The notes under the pieces are model-generated. The model made no database searches. It was not told the origin of the DNA and was given only the letters and a program-made list of their open reading frames with translations. Below, in pieces: positions 9,065 through 19,020 of a DNA stretch of 50,379 nt. Each line of letters opens with the position of its first letter. The stretch's first letter is position 1. Source of the DNA: Pyrinomonadaceae bacterium (lineage in GTDB: Bacteria; Acidobacteriota; Blastocatellia; Pyrinomonadales; Pyrinomonadaceae). The stretch covers positions 1 through 50,379 of the forward strand of contig JAIBCA010000056.1 in NCBI GenBank assembly GCA_019694345.1, in the 5' to 3' direction. Made by a program: the position numbers and the translations under genes.

Positions 9065-10489
9065 ATGTCTATTAGCGGCAATGCTCCGTCGTCGGAGACA
9101 TTCGATAACTCATTTTGGTCAATCTTGCGTGAATCCGTCCGCGGTTCAAGCAGGGACTTTACAAAAGGGCCGATCGGACTAGCGATCTTTCTGCTTGCGG
9201 TCCCGATGATCCTCGAGATGCTGATGGAAAGCACCTTTGCGATCGTCGACATCTTCTTCGTCGCCAAACTGGGCGCCGACGCGGTCGCGATCGTCGGGCT
9301 GACGGAATCTGTACTCGCGTTGATCTACGCGTTGGCGTTTGGTCTGGCGATCGGAGCGACGGCCACGGTCGCCCGGCGAATCGGTGAAGATGACCCCGCC
9401 GCCGCGGCCAAGTCGGCCGCTCATGTCATCTATCTCGGCGTCATCACGTCGGTCGCGATCAGCATTATCGGCATCGTCTTTGCTCCACAGATATTGACGC
9501 TTCTGGGCGCGAAGCCGCACTTGCTTGAAGAGGGTTCGCGATTTATGCGGATCATGCTCGGCGGCAACGCCGTTGTCGTCTTCATCTTCCTCTTGAACGC
9601 GATCTTCCGCGGTGCCGGTGACGCGGCGATCGCGATGCGTGTGCTGGTCTTGGCCAATGCTCTGAACATCGTGCTTTCGCCGTGCTTTATCTTCGGCGTT
9701 GCGTTCTTTCCCGAGTTGGGCGTGACCGGTGCCGCGGTCGGGACGACGATCGGACGCGGCATCGGTGTGTCCTACGCAGCGTGGCGGCTATTTCGGCCGG
9801 GCGGCCGTGTCCACGTCGGTCGTGACGCGTGGCGGCTCGACCCGCAACTATTGTGGAAGCTGTTGAAGCTGTCATCGACGGCCGTTTTTCAGTTGCTGGT
9901 CGCTACGGCCAGTTGGACAGCGTTGATGCCGATAATGGCCGGTTTTGGCGAGGTCGCTATAGCGGGTTATGTGATAGCGCTTCGCGTGGTCATGTTCGCT
10001 CTGCTGCCGGCGCTCGGCCTTAGCAACGCAGCGGCGACGATGGTCGGGCAAAATCTCGGAGCCGGAAAGCCGGAGCGGGCCGAGGCAGCGGTGTGGAAGG
10101 CGGGCTGGTTCAATGCGGCATTTTACTTTCTGATCGGAGTGATCTTTTGGCTGTTCTCACATGGAATAATCGGGATCTTTACGACCGAGCCCGATGTGCT
10201 GAGGTATGGGACGTCCGCACTTCACATCATTGCTTACGGATTTGCTTTCTACGGCCTCGGGATGGTGCTCGAAACGGCATTTAACGGAGCCGGCGATACG
10301 CGGACACCGACCTACCTGAACCTTCTGATCTTTTGGATCTTTGAAATACCGCTCGCATACGTTTTGGCCTATCGATTCGGAATGGGCCCCGATGGCGTAT
10401 TCTGGGCGATCACGCTGGCGTTCTCGCTGCTCGCGATCGCAAGCGGATTGCTCTTCAGACGCGGCAGGTGGAAGGAGAAGGTGGTGTAA
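9065..10489 (+). CDS. MATE-family multidrug/toxin efflux transporter
   Basis: The 474-residue polytopic membrane protein has about 12 hydrophobic segments in two homologous halves. The first half opens with the typical L-A-V-P-M-I-L-E-M-L-M-E-S-T-F-A-I-V-D segment, and the second has the matching G-L-G-M-V-L-E-T-A-F-N-G-A-G-D-T-R-T-P motif. Family members extrude organic cations or metabolites using Na+ or H+ gradients. The start follows a ~220-base non-coding region shared with the divergent SGNH gene, so it probably has its own promoter. It may be read together with aat, which starts 45 bases downstream. Substrate unknown. Confidence 0.92.
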   Translation: MSISGNAPSSETFDNSFWSILRESVRGSSRDFTKGPIGLAIFLLAVPMILEMLMESTFAIVDIFFVAKLGADAVAIVGLTESVLALIYALAFGLAIGATATVARRIGEDDPAAAAKSAAHVIYLGVITSVAISIIGIVFAPQILTLLGAKPHLLEEGSRFMRIMLGGNAVVVFIFLLNAIFRGAGDAAIAMRVLVLANALNIVLSPCFIFGVAFFPELGVTGAAVGTTIGRGIGVSYAAWRLFRPGGRVHVGRDAWRLDPQLLWKLLKLSSTAVFQLLVATASWTALMPIMAGFGEVAIAGYVIALRVVMFALLPALGLSNAAATMVGQNLGAGKPERAEAAVWKAGWFNAAFYFLIGVIFWLFSHGIIGIFTTEPDVLRYGTSALHIIAYGFAFYGLGMVLETAFNGAGDTRTPTYLNLLIFWIFEIPLAYVLAYRFGMGPDGVFWAITLAFSLLAIASGLLFRRGRWKEKVV

Positions 10490-10534
10490 CCCGATCGGTA
10501 TGTCCGCGGCACACGCCTGCGGTAGAATCAATCT

Positions 10535-11227
10535 ATGTCCCAGATCGATTTTCCCGATCCGCTAACCTACGACTATCCGTCTTGGGTGGTCATCGGCCAG
10601 TATATGTATCCGGCCAACGGTGTCGTGCATTTCGGCGGACGACTGACAGCTGACAATGTCATGCGGGCATATCGAATGGGAATATTTCCCTGGTACACAG
10701 AGGGCATTCCTCTGCCGTGGCATTGTCCGGACGAACGGGCGATCATCGAGTTTGACCGCGTCAAGATCCCGCGGAGCCTGGCAAAGGTCCGCCGGCGAAC
10801 GGACCTGCGGTTCACCATCGACGCCGATTTTCCCGCGGTTATCCGCGAATGCAAGCGGGCCCATCGTCCCGGACAGCACGGCACGTGGATAACGCCCGAT
10901 TTTGTTCGCGTTTATACCGAACTGTACCATGCCGGCACAGCCCACAGTGTCGAAGCGTGGAGTGCGGACGGCGAACTTGTCGCCGGGCTCTATGGGATCG
11001 ACGCCGGCGGCGTTTTCTGCGGCGAATCGATGTTCTACAAGCAGCCGAACGCCTCCAAGCTCGCACTTCTTTTCCTGATCGATCATCTGCGGGCCCGCGG
11101 TTCGACCTGGCTTGACGCACAGGTTATGACGCCTCATATGAAAGCTCTCGGTGCGATCGACATTGACCGGGAAGATTTTTTGGATAAACTCAAATCAACG
11201 CAGCAGCAGCATCTGACCATCTTTTGA
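10535..11227 (+). CDS. aat: Leucyl/phenylalanyl-tRNA-protein transferase
   Basis: The 230-residue enzyme adds Leu or Phe from charged tRNA to proteins with N-terminal Arg or Lys, marking them for ClpS/ClpAP degradation (N-degron pathway). Family signatures are clear: G-x-L-T-A-D-N-V-M-R-A-Y-R-M-G-I-F-P-W-Y, then H-G-T-W-I-T-P-D-F, a Y-G-I-D-A-G-G-V-F-C-G-E-S-M-F core, and L-D-A-Q-V-M-T-P-H near the C-terminus. Length is normal. It is followed after one base by ywbE, then the saccharopine-dehydrogenase-like gene, forming a likely operon. Confidence 0.95.
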   Translation: MSQIDFPDPLTYDYPSWVVIGQYMYPANGVVHFGGRLTADNVMRAYRMGIFPWYTEGIPLPWHCPDERAIIEFDRVKIPRSLAKVRRRTDLRFTIDADFPAVIRECKRAHRPGQHGTWITPDFVRVYTELYHAGTAHSVEAWSADGELVAGLYGIDAGGVFCGESMFYKQPNASKLALLFLIDHLRARGSTWLDAQVMTPHMKALGAIDIDREDFLDKLKSTQQQHLTIF

Positions 11228-11228
11228 A

Positions 11229-11438
11229 ATGCCGCACAGAGAGCGTAAACATATCCGCCCCGGCCTACGCGTCGCGATCGTGCTCAAGCAGGACCAGCGA
11301 ACCGGCCGCGAGACCGTCGGAGTTGTCAAAGATCTGTTGACCAATTCGCCGACGCATCCGAACGGAATAAAGGTACGGTTGACCGACGGACAAGTGGGCC
11401 GCGTCAAGCGGATATTGCCGCCCGAAAGGGCAGAATAG
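11229..11438 (+). CDS. YwbE-family small protein (DUF2196)
   Basis: This 69-residue basic protein matches the YwbE family by its I-R-P-G-L-R-V-x-I-V-L-K-Q-D-Q-R-T-G pattern and the closing G-x-V-G-R-V-K-R-I-L sequence. It is predicted to be an SH3/KOW-like small beta-barrel. Members are widespread, single-domain and of unknown function. Its start lies one base after the aat stop, and the next gene starts 4 bases after its own stop, so it is co-transcribed. Confidence 0.85.
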   Translation: MPHRERKHIRPGLRVAIVLKQDQRTGRETVGVVKDLLTNSPTHPNGIKVRLTDGQVGRVKRILPPERAE

Positions 11439-11442
11439 GCTT

Positions 11443-12492
11443 ATGACAAACACATTTCTGATCTACGGCGCAAACGGCTACACGGGCGAACTGATCACGC
11501 GTATGTCCGCTGAACGCGGGCTCAAGCCGATACTTGCCGGGCGAAGCGAGGGCAAGGTCGCCGAGCTCGCGGCCAAATACGGCTTTGAGCACAGGGCCTT
11601 TTCGCTCGACGACGACGCGGCATTGGATGCGGCACTGGGCGAGGTCGATATGGTCCTGCACTGCGCCGGCCCGTTCTCGATCACGAGTTTGCCGATGGTC
11701 AAGGCCTGCATTCGCAACAATAAGCACTACACCGACATCACCGGCGAGATCAGCGTCTTTGAGGCCTGTGCCGCCTTTGGCAAAAAGGCCGAGGAAGCCG
11801 GCATAATGCTGATGCCGGGCGTCGGGTTTGACGTGGTGCCGAGTGACTGTTTGGCCAGGCACCTGAAGGATCGCCTGCCGACCGCCACACACCTTTCGCT
11901 TGCCTTTTACGGCATGGGCCGCATCTCGCACGGCACACAGGCGACGATGACGATGAACGTCGGCCGCGGCGGAGCGATACGAAAGGACGGCAAGATCACG
12001 CCCGTGCCCGCCGCGTGGAAGACACGAGAGATCGATTTTGGTGCCGCGAAAAAGACCGGCGTGACCATACCGTGGGGCGATGTCGCCACGGCATTCTACT
12101 CGACCGGCATTCCGAATATCGAGGTCTTTACGGTCGTGCCGCCCGACGGACTGAGATTGATGAAGATCAGCCGCTATCTCGGTTGGCTGCTCGCGACCAA
12201 ATTTGCCCAGAAATACCTGCAGGCGAACATACCGCCCGGCGGCCCGTCTGACGACGAACGTGCCAGGGGCAAAACGCTAATGTGGGGCGAAGCCCGCGAC
12301 CCGCAAGGCAACCGTGTCGAGTCACGCCAACAGGGCCCCGAGGGCTACACGCTCACCGCGATCGCCGCCCTCAATATTGCCGAAAAGATCCTCGCCGGAA
12401 GCTTTACGCCCGGTTATCAAACGCCGGCCAAGGCATACGGAGCCGATCTCGTCCTCGAGATCGACGGCACCGCACGGCAGGACGTCGAATAA
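11443..12492 (+). CDS. Saccharopine dehydrogenase-like NAD(P)-dependent oxidoreductase
   Basis: The 349-residue product has an N-terminal Rossmann fold with Y-G-A-N-G-Y-T-G-E-L (residues 8-17), an adenosine-ribose-binding A-G-R-S strand end, and the typical V-L-H-C-A-G-P-F and H-Y-T-D-I-T-G-E motifs. These belong to the saccharopine dehydrogenase / trans-acting enoyl reductase group. Members act in lysine metabolism or reduce lipid intermediates; the sequence does not decide. It is the last gene of the aat-ywbE run. The downstream RHH gene converges from the other strand 73 bases away. Confidence 0.85.
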   Translation: MTNTFLIYGANGYTGELITRMSAERGLKPILAGRSEGKVAELAAKYGFEHRAFSLDDDAALDAALGEVDMVLHCAGPFSITSLPMVKACIRNNKHYTDITGEISVFEACAAFGKKAEEAGIMLMPGVGFDVVPSDCLARHLKDRLPTATHLSLAFYGMGRISHGTQATMTMNVGRGGAIRKDGKITPVPAAWKTREIDFGAAKKTGVTIPWGDVATAFYSTGIPNIEVFTVVPPDGLRLMKISRYLGWLLATKFAQKYLQANIPPGGPSDDERARGKTLMWGEARDPQGNRVESRQQGPEGYTLTAIAALNIAEKILAGSFTPGYQTPAKAYGADLVLEIDGTARQDVE

Positions 12493-12565
12493 CGCTCAAA
12501 CGTTCCCGGCAGGCTGCCGAGATCACATTGTCAAAGATCGGCGGTACTTTAGCAGGTACTTCCGC

Positions 12566-12784
12566 TCAGTCCATCCTGCGTAGTGCGTTTTCCATCGCTT
12601 GATTTGCCGTCCTGAGAGGCCGCCGCACGGGCTGAACCTCTTCCTTAACAAGGTCGTGCCTTTGGTCACGGCGAACCAGATATCGGATATATTCGCTCAC
12701 CGAGCTGCAAAAATGCGTTCGGGTGCCCTGCTGGATCAGGGAGTACATTTCCTCGGAAACCGAGATCGTGATCGTCTTTCTCAT
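12566..12784 (-). CDS. Ribbon-helix-helix (CopG/ParD-like) DNA-binding protein, orphan
   Basis: The 72-residue product starts R-K-T-I-T-I-S-V-S-E-E-M-Y, the beta-strand plus helix of ribbon-helix-helix proteins, followed by S-S-V-S-E-Y-I-R-Y-L-V-R-R, the second helix with its conserved serine turn. The basic, disordered tail resembles ParD/VapB-type antitoxins that wrap a toxin. However, no toxin gene lies downstream; the 3' neighbour is the convergent oxidoreductase. Upstream lies a 580-base region with several palindromes and a decayed PIN-domain frame. It may be a free-standing repressor binding those palindromes, or the survivor of a broken toxin-antitoxin pair. No good ribosome-binding site is visible. 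Confidence 0.72.
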   Translation of the reverse strand: MRKTITISVSEEMYSLIQQGTRTHFCSSVSEYIRYLVRRDQRHDLVKEEVQPVRRPLRTANQAMENALRRMD

Positions 12785-12802
12785 AGCAAATTCACGCGTT
12801 TC

Positions 12803-12922
12803 GTGTGGGACAAGAAAATATCACGGTATGTGATAACCGTCGCTTTATCAATACTTTAAGGCGTTTCTGACCCATTCCTTGTCCCAGCTGTCCCAGCTTG
12901 TCCCACGCCATGTGTGGGACAA
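12803..12922. promoter_or_regulatory. Palindrome/repeat cluster upstream of the RHH gene (candidate operator)
   Basis: Five copies of a TGTCCCA-type word occur in 120 bases: GTGTGGGACAAG at 12803-12814, three tandem copies at 12880-12905 spaced 9-10 bases, and the right arm of a perfect 9-bp inverted repeat (TTGTCCCAC 12898-12906, GTGGGACAA 12914-12922). A separate inverted repeat, TATCAC-N5-GTGATA (12819-12835), lies between. The cluster sits 20-140 bases upstream of the RHH start. Repeated short words with a helical-turn period fit RHH operator architecture. Confidence 0.45.
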
Positions 12923-13052
12923 ATAACTCGTTTAGTACCATCATTTACAGCCATTTTTTCTCCATTTTCGCGACTTTTTTAAAAAAGAATATTACATTGT
13001 CTTACAGCACGGGCAAACGATCCCTTTCGGCTGTAAAGATGTTCGTGATAGA

Positions 13053-13079
13053 TGTATCATTGATGATACATTGTATCAT
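13053..13079. repeat. Triple alternating TGTATCAT/ATGATACA palindrome
   Basis: TGTATCAT (13053-13060), ATGATACA (13063-13070) and TGTATCAT (13072-13079) form two overlapping perfect palindromes with 2- and 1-base spacers. This resembles an operator for a dimeric regulator. It lies at the end of the decayed PIN frame. An AT-rich 14-bp palindrome (CTTTTTTAAAAAAG) is nearby at 12974-12987. Confidence 0.5.
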
Positions 13080-13293
13080 AGTTTTGAGGAATCGTCGCAA
13101 GGTCTTTTATCCGGGGGTTGCGATCGGTGCATGGGTGAATGGCAAGGCGGGCGATCATCTATTCGACACGGGCGGCGGCGAGGCAGTCGGGGTAGGAGAT
13201 GCGGCCTTTGGCTCGGCAGCGGGCAGCGATCCGGGTGGTTTCGCGATCGACGCCGACGAGGTCGATACCGAGGCCGCCGAGCCATCGCCGAAA
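13057..13293 (-). pseudogene. Decayed PIN-domain (VapC-like) toxin remnant
   Basis: In one minus-strand frame, bases 13293-13162 read F-R-R-W-L-G-G-L-G-I-D-L-V-G-V-D followed by I-A-A-R-C-R-A-K-G-R-I-S-Y-P-D-C-L-A-A-A. The second part strongly recalls the C-terminal half of PIN nucleases (…A-x-x-G-R-I-S-Y-A-D-A-L-A-A-A). A TAG at 13161-13159 interrupts it. Past that stop the same frame continues A-R-L-A-I-H-P-C-T-D-R-N-P-R-I-K-D-L, like the closing T-G-D-P-x-x-K-x-L of such proteins, and ends at 13057. The N-terminal catalytic Asp region is missing; a different gene (13365-13730) occupies that place. Assignment rests on motif memory and is moderate at best. Confidence 0.4.
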
Positions 13294-13364
13294 ATGTACG
13301 TCGGTCCTAATTCGTCTTTCAAATTTCGCTTGGTTACCTCGCGGATGAACGGCCGGCAGGGTTT

Positions 13365-13730
13365 TTATCCACGGGTTTTGAACCAGCTTACGATGAACAG
13401 TGCTCCCAAAACCGAATCGATCATGGCCGCCGCGAACATCTGAGCCCCGACACGATCGAGTGCGAATAGTATCGCCACCGCGATGCCAAAGCTGAATTTT
13501 TCGACAACCGACGGCACGATCATCAGGCGATATTTCAGAGGGTCGCGTGAAATGATCAGGAACACGATCTGAAACGCGATAGCGACGCCCACAAATCCGT
13601 AGAAGAACTCAGGATGTGTGATCGCCGGCGGCGTGTCGATGCCGATCTTGTGTTCAAAAAAGTACTGGGGTATCAGTACGAGCAGGCCGTAAATGCCGGC
13701 GACGAGAAATGTGTATTTTGCGAATTTCAT
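13365..13730 (-). CDS. Small four-helix integral membrane protein, unknown function
   Basis: I do not recognise this 121-residue protein beyond its topology. Four hydrophobic segments are evident: F-L-V-A-G-I-Y-G-L-L-V-L-I, F-F-Y-G-F-V-G-V-A-I-A-F-Q-I-V-F-L-I, F-S-F-G-I-A-V-A-I-L-F-A-L and A-M-I-D-S-V-L-G-A-L-F-I-V. Short polar loops carry D-P-L-K-Y-R and a H-P-E segment. It resembles small acidobacterial membrane proteins annotated only as hypothetical. It is separated from the upstream minus-strand gene by ~230 bases containing a terminator, so it is probably transcribed alone. Confidence 0.75.
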   Translation of the reverse strand: MKFAKYTFLVAGIYGLLVLIPQYFFEHKIGIDTPPAITHPEFFYGFVGVAIAFQIVFLIISRDPLKYRLMIVPSVVEKFSFGIAVAILFALDRVGAQMFAAAMIDSVLGALFIVSWFKTRG

Positions 13731-13806
13731 ATAACCTCATTCAGCTAAGGCGAAAAGCGCTCGTGATCGGTATCTTCTGACACCTCGTTGTAAGCCGACG
13801 GATCGC

Positions 13807-13848
13807 AAAAAACGCAGGTCGGATCGATGTGATCCTTTCCTGCGTTTT
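13807..13848 (-). terminator. Rho-independent terminator (mainly for the minus strand)
   Basis: AAAACGCAGG (13809-13818) pairs with CCTGCGTTTT (13839-13848), with an inner GGATC/GATCC stem. On the minus strand the hairpin ends in TTTTTT. It closes the gyrB-downstream unit. Confidence 0.75.
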
Positions 13849-13875
13849 CGCACTTAGGGTAAGGGAGTGTACTTT

Positions 13876-13953
13876 GACGCCAGGGTTATTGACGTCGAGC
13901 GCATTGTATTCGATGAACTTGCACCGCGGTTCGGCGCCGGTCGCTGTTTCACC
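13876..13953 (-). pseudogene. Relic of a GyrB C-terminus
   Basis: Directly after the stop of the 13966-14520 gene, and in the same frame, the minus strand reads E-P-R-C-K-F-I-E-Y-N-A-L-D-V-N-N-P-G-V. The intact GyrB nearby ends [19 protein letters not shown]. Aligned by eye over 57 bases, 45 are identical. At the codons that keep the same residue the changes are silent third-position ones; five codons differ in the encoded residue. No start codon or body of a second gyrB is present. It is therefore a leftover 3' end of a diverged copy or the trace of an old duplication that placed a new gene between the two tails. Confidence 0.5.
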
Positions 13954-13965
13954 TTTTGAGATGGT

Positions 13966-14520
13966 TTACGGTGCGTCGCCGCGCTTGCCGGGCACGAGTT
14001 TGATCTGTTTCAGGCTCGTGCCGTTCCACTCGTAGAAATAGTTGCCGCACTTGACCTTTTCATCATCGAGGCCGCCGCCGGGATAACCGGTCAGGATCAC
14101 CAGGCGGCTGTTTGCCTTGGCATATATCGGGCCCGCGTCCTCGTCGCCGATGCCGGGAGCATCCTTTGGTAAAGCGTTCTCGGGCAGCTCGCAAAATCCA
14201 AAACCGACGCCGGCAAACTGCTTCGGAAAGTAAACCCGTCCGTTTCGTGCGTCAATGATCGCCCACTGCGAGCAGTTGGTACCGCAGCCCCATCCGGTCA
14301 GGACATAGTGGCCTGCAAAATTTACACCGCCCTTGGCCGCATTTCGCAAATTGGTGCGAAACATTCGCGCGTCCTTATGGCTCTTGAGGTCGACCGTTAT
14401 TACACGCTTTTTATCGACCGCGGTCCTGTATTGAGAAAAGGTGGGCACTTTTTGCCCAAAGGCGATCGAGCTGAACGATAGTAAGACGGCCGCCAATATC
14501 AACAACTTAGACATTTTCAT
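13966..14520 (-). CDS. Secreted hypothetical protein with conserved Cys/Gly-rich core
   Basis: The 184-residue product has a Sec signal peptide (cleavage after I-A-F-G-Q, about residue 23). The mature part holds N-F-A-G-H-Y-V-L-T-G-W-G-C-G-T-N-C-S-Q-W, then D-A-R-N-G-R-V-Y-F-P and a late L-T-G-Y-P-G-G-G segment. Three further cysteines could form disulfides. I recognise this as a conserved periplasmic 'hypothetical' pattern but know no function. It starts 16 bases after the gyrB stop, so it is likely read through from gyrB. It is flanked on its far side by a relic of a GyrB tail and a terminator. Confidence 0.8.
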   Translation of the reverse strand: MKMSKLLILAAVLLSFSSIAFGQKVPTFSQYRTAVDKKRVITVDLKSHKDARMFRTNLRNAAKGGVNFAGHYVLTGWGCGTNCSQWAIIDARNGRVYFPKQFAGVGFGFCELPENALPKDAPGIGDEDAGPIYAKANSRLVILTGYPGGGLDDEKVKCGNYFYEWNGTSLKQIKLVPGKRGDAP

Positions 14521-14536
14521 ATATCTGAATGGCTAT

Positions 14537-16984
<2,448 letters not shown>

Positions 16985-16985
16985 C

Positions 16986-17054
16986 TATGGCTGAACGATC
17001 TCTCATCCCATGCGTCCGTTCGGACGCCTTGTCTGAGAAGAACCCTCAGCCATA
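16986..17054 (-). promoter_or_regulatory. Structured gyrB leader (nested inverted repeats)
   Basis: A perfect 9-bp inverted repeat, TATGGCTGA (16986-16994) and TCAGCCATA (17046-17054), encloses a perfect GCGTCCG/CGGACGC hairpin (17012-17027). On the transcript strand, CTGAG and CTCAG within the 5' arm can also pair with each other, so two mutually exclusive folds are possible. The structure ends 34 bases before the gyrB TTG. It may act in attenuation, mRNA stability or supercoiling-sensitive control. Confidence 0.5.
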
Positions 17055-17115
17055 TCGAAAACTAAATTATAGCATTTTACCGCAGTTTTGGACAGTACGG
17101 GGGCCCTCGAGCCGC

Positions 17116-18222
17116 CTATTTTCGCCGCTCTTCGGCGAGCCCCTCACGCACGTCGAAAACGCTCGCGTGAGCGTCGAATCGTTCGACAAAGCTCTCCTTT
17201 GACGTGGTCACAAAGGTTTGCGTCTTACCCTCTAAATACTCGAGCAATTGGCCGATGCGGCGATAGTCGAGTTCGGCATCGATATCGTCGAGCAAAAAGA
17301 GCGGATACTCGCCGCGAGTGGCGTTAAAGACGGCGATATTTGCAAGCTGTAGCAGCAGAAGGGCGCTTCGCTGTTGGCCCGACGAACCAAATCGGCGTAT
17401 ATCGTGTCCGTCAAAGCTCACCGCCAGATCGTCGCGGTGGGTGCCGATCAGGGCGTGGCCGGCCACGAGTTCCGCCTGAACACGAAGCCCGAGTCGCTCG
17501 GCGATCAGAGCCTCGTAATGAGCGAGGTCGCCCTTGCCTTCGAGCGACGACAGATACCTGATCGAAAGCTCCTCTCTCGCAAAGAGCTTTTTCTCAAGCA
17601 CCTCATTGATCCGCTCGACGAACCGGACCCGCGCGCGATGGATACGTGCCGAAAGTGAGGCAAGCTGTTCGTTCCAAGGTGCGAGCAGTTCCGATGTCTT
17701 TTCGAGCGAATACTCATTGTCGCGGGCGGAAATGAGCAGCGAATTCTTTTGCCGCAGGACACGGTTGTAATCGGCCAGCGTCTGGACGAACGGCGGGTGG
17801 AGCGAGACGATACCACCGTCCAGAAACCGGCGTCGCGCATCGGGCGCTCCGCGAATGATCTCGAGCTCGTCGGCATTGAAAATGACCACATGCATTTGGC
17901 CGAGATATCGCTGAACCGTCTCCTTTTTGTCATTTATCGACAGAGTTTTGGTATTGCCCTCGACCGCGACCTGAAGTTTTCGCGTTATTTCGGGCGATTC
18001 GCGGACCATCCCAGAGACAATGGTGAGGCGCTCGCCAAATCGTATCGCCTCGGTCAGTTTCGCCGTCTTGAATGATCTCGTCAGTCCGAGAAGATAGATT
18101 GCCTCCAGCCAGTTGGTCTTTCCGTGGCCGTTTTCGCCCACAAGGATATTTAGTCCGCTGCCGAAGGACATTTTTCCGTTTAGATTGCGAAAATTATGGA
18201 TTTCGAGAGATTCGAGCAGCAT
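17116..18222 (-). CDS. recF: DNA replication and repair protein RecF
   Basis: I chose the ATG at 18222 (368 residues), where family homology begins with M-L-L-E-S-L-E-I-H-N-F-R-N-L; the open frame extends upstream without RecF-like sequence. The Walker A G-E-N-G-H-G-K-T lies at residues 29-36, and the ABC-type signature and Walker B appear as S-G-Q-Q-R-S and F-L-L-D-D-I-D-A-E-L-D. RecF loads RecA at single-strand gaps together with RecO and RecR. Length is typical. No strong ribosome-binding site is seen. Confidence 0.95.
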   Translation of the reverse strand: MLLESLEIHNFRNLNGKMSFGSGLNILVGENGHGKTNWLEAIYLLGLTRSFKTAKLTEAIRFGERLTIVSGMVRESPEITRKLQVAVEGNTKTLSINDKKETVQRYLGQMHVVIFNADELEIIRGAPDARRRFLDGGIVSLHPPFVQTLADYNRVLRQKNSLLISARDNEYSLEKTSELLAPWNEQLASLSARIHRARVRFVERINEVLEKKLFAREELSIRYLSSLEGKGDLAHYEALIAERLGLRVQAELVAGHALIGTHRDDLAVSFDGHDIRRFGSSGQQRSALLLLQLANIAVFNATRGEYPLFLLDDIDAELDYRRIGQLLEYLEGKTQTFVTTSKESFVERFDAHASVFDVREGLAEERRK

Positions 18223-18275
18223 TTTTGTAATTTTATCATTTATGCGAGGGTCAGTGCTTGAGGTGCTCAGCGGCG

Positions 18276-18345
18276 GCCGGTAATTTTTTGAAATCTGCCG
18301 GTAATCGCGCTTTGTATTATTAGGTGTTAAAATTTTTTTAACACC
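18276..18345. repeat. Direct repeats plus long palindrome in the recF/redoxin divergent region
   Basis: Two copies of GCCGGTAAT (18276-18284 and 18297-18305) are 21 bases apart, two helical turns. Eighteen bases further, GGTGTTAAAA (18323-18332) and TTTTAACACC (18336-18345) form a perfect 10-bp inverted repeat around TTT. The palindrome lies 22 bases before the redoxin start and could be its operator. Confidence 0.45.
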
Positions 18346-18367
18346 CACTTCTCGTCAAGATTTCCTT

Positions 18368-18877
18368 ATGCGTTTGCCCAAGATATTGCTGATCGCCGCT
18401 TTGTTCGCTGCACCGACCTTCGCGCAGAATATGCTACGTGTGGGCGATATGTCGCCACAGTTTGCGGCTCCGGGGTTGAACGATACGTTCTATGACCTCG
18501 CGGCAATGAGAAATCAGGTCGTTCTGGTAACGTTCTGGTCGACAAAATGCGAGATATGCCGGCATGAGATACCGCAGCTGAATCAATTCAAAAAGCGATT
18601 TGAAGGCCGCGGCGTTGTTTTTCTGGCCGTAACGATGGAGAGCGAAAGCCGTGTGGAGCCCTTTCTGAGATCGAATAAGTTTGACTTTTCGATCATACCG
18701 GACGGTTTCGGCATCGTCCTGCAGTTCGCGGATCGTGATAAAAAGGGTCAAATGGACATGGGATTTCCGGCGTATTACCTGATCGACAGGAACGGCCGGG
18801 TCGCGTACCGATCGAGTGGCTGGGATAAAGTTCCGGCAATGGAATCGCAGATCAACCAAATACTCGCCTCAAATTAG
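18368..18877 (+). CDS. Periplasmic TlpA-like thiol-disulfide redoxin (CEIC)
   Basis: The 169-residue product has a signal peptide (cleavage near T-F-A-Q, about residue 20) and an AhpC/TSA-thioredoxin fold: V-L-V-T-F-W-S-T-K-C-E-I-C-R-H-E-I-P, then a cis-Pro G-F-P-A-Y-Y-L-I-D. The active site C-E-I-C differs from the usual C-P-x-C, which changes redox potential. Family members reduce disulfides for cytochrome c maturation or protein repair in the periplasm. A terminator follows, and a second redoxin (CPPC) lies 143 bases downstream. Specific partner unknown. Confidence 0.85.
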   Translation: MRLPKILLIAALFAAPTFAQNMLRVGDMSPQFAAPGLNDTFYDLAAMRNQVVLVTFWSTKCEICRHEIPQLNQFKKRFEGRGVVFLAVTMESESRVEPFLRSNKFDFSIIPDGFGIVLQFADRDKKGQMDMGFPAYYLIDRNGRVAYRSSGWDKVPAMESQINQILASN

Positions 18878-18906
18878 AGCCACAGAATTCTGCTGTCAAA
18901 CGGCCT

Positions 18907-18948
18907 CGGCCCCGATCTCAAGTTCGGGTTCCGGGGCCGCTTTGTTTT
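18907..18948 (+). terminator. Rho-independent terminator after first redoxin
   Basis: CGGCCCCG (18907-18914) pairs with CGGGGCCG (18932-18939), followed by CTTTGTTTT. Confidence 0.8.
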
Positions 18949-19020
18949 CAGATTCCTGAATATTCATATAGAATTGCCGTCTATTAAGAGAAATCTCAAG
19001 CTTTTATCAACGGAGGGTAT

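Noticed and set aside
12880..12922. Possible CRISPR-like repeat array (TGTCCCA words)
   Set aside because: Units are only 9-10 bases with no spacers of constant length and no cas genes; better seen as operator repeats.
12898..13443. Plus-strand open frame across the palindrome-rich gap
   Set aside because: It has no recognisable domain, overlaps the end of a real minus-strand gene and starts with low-complexity sequence; the minus strand shows better PIN-like similarity.
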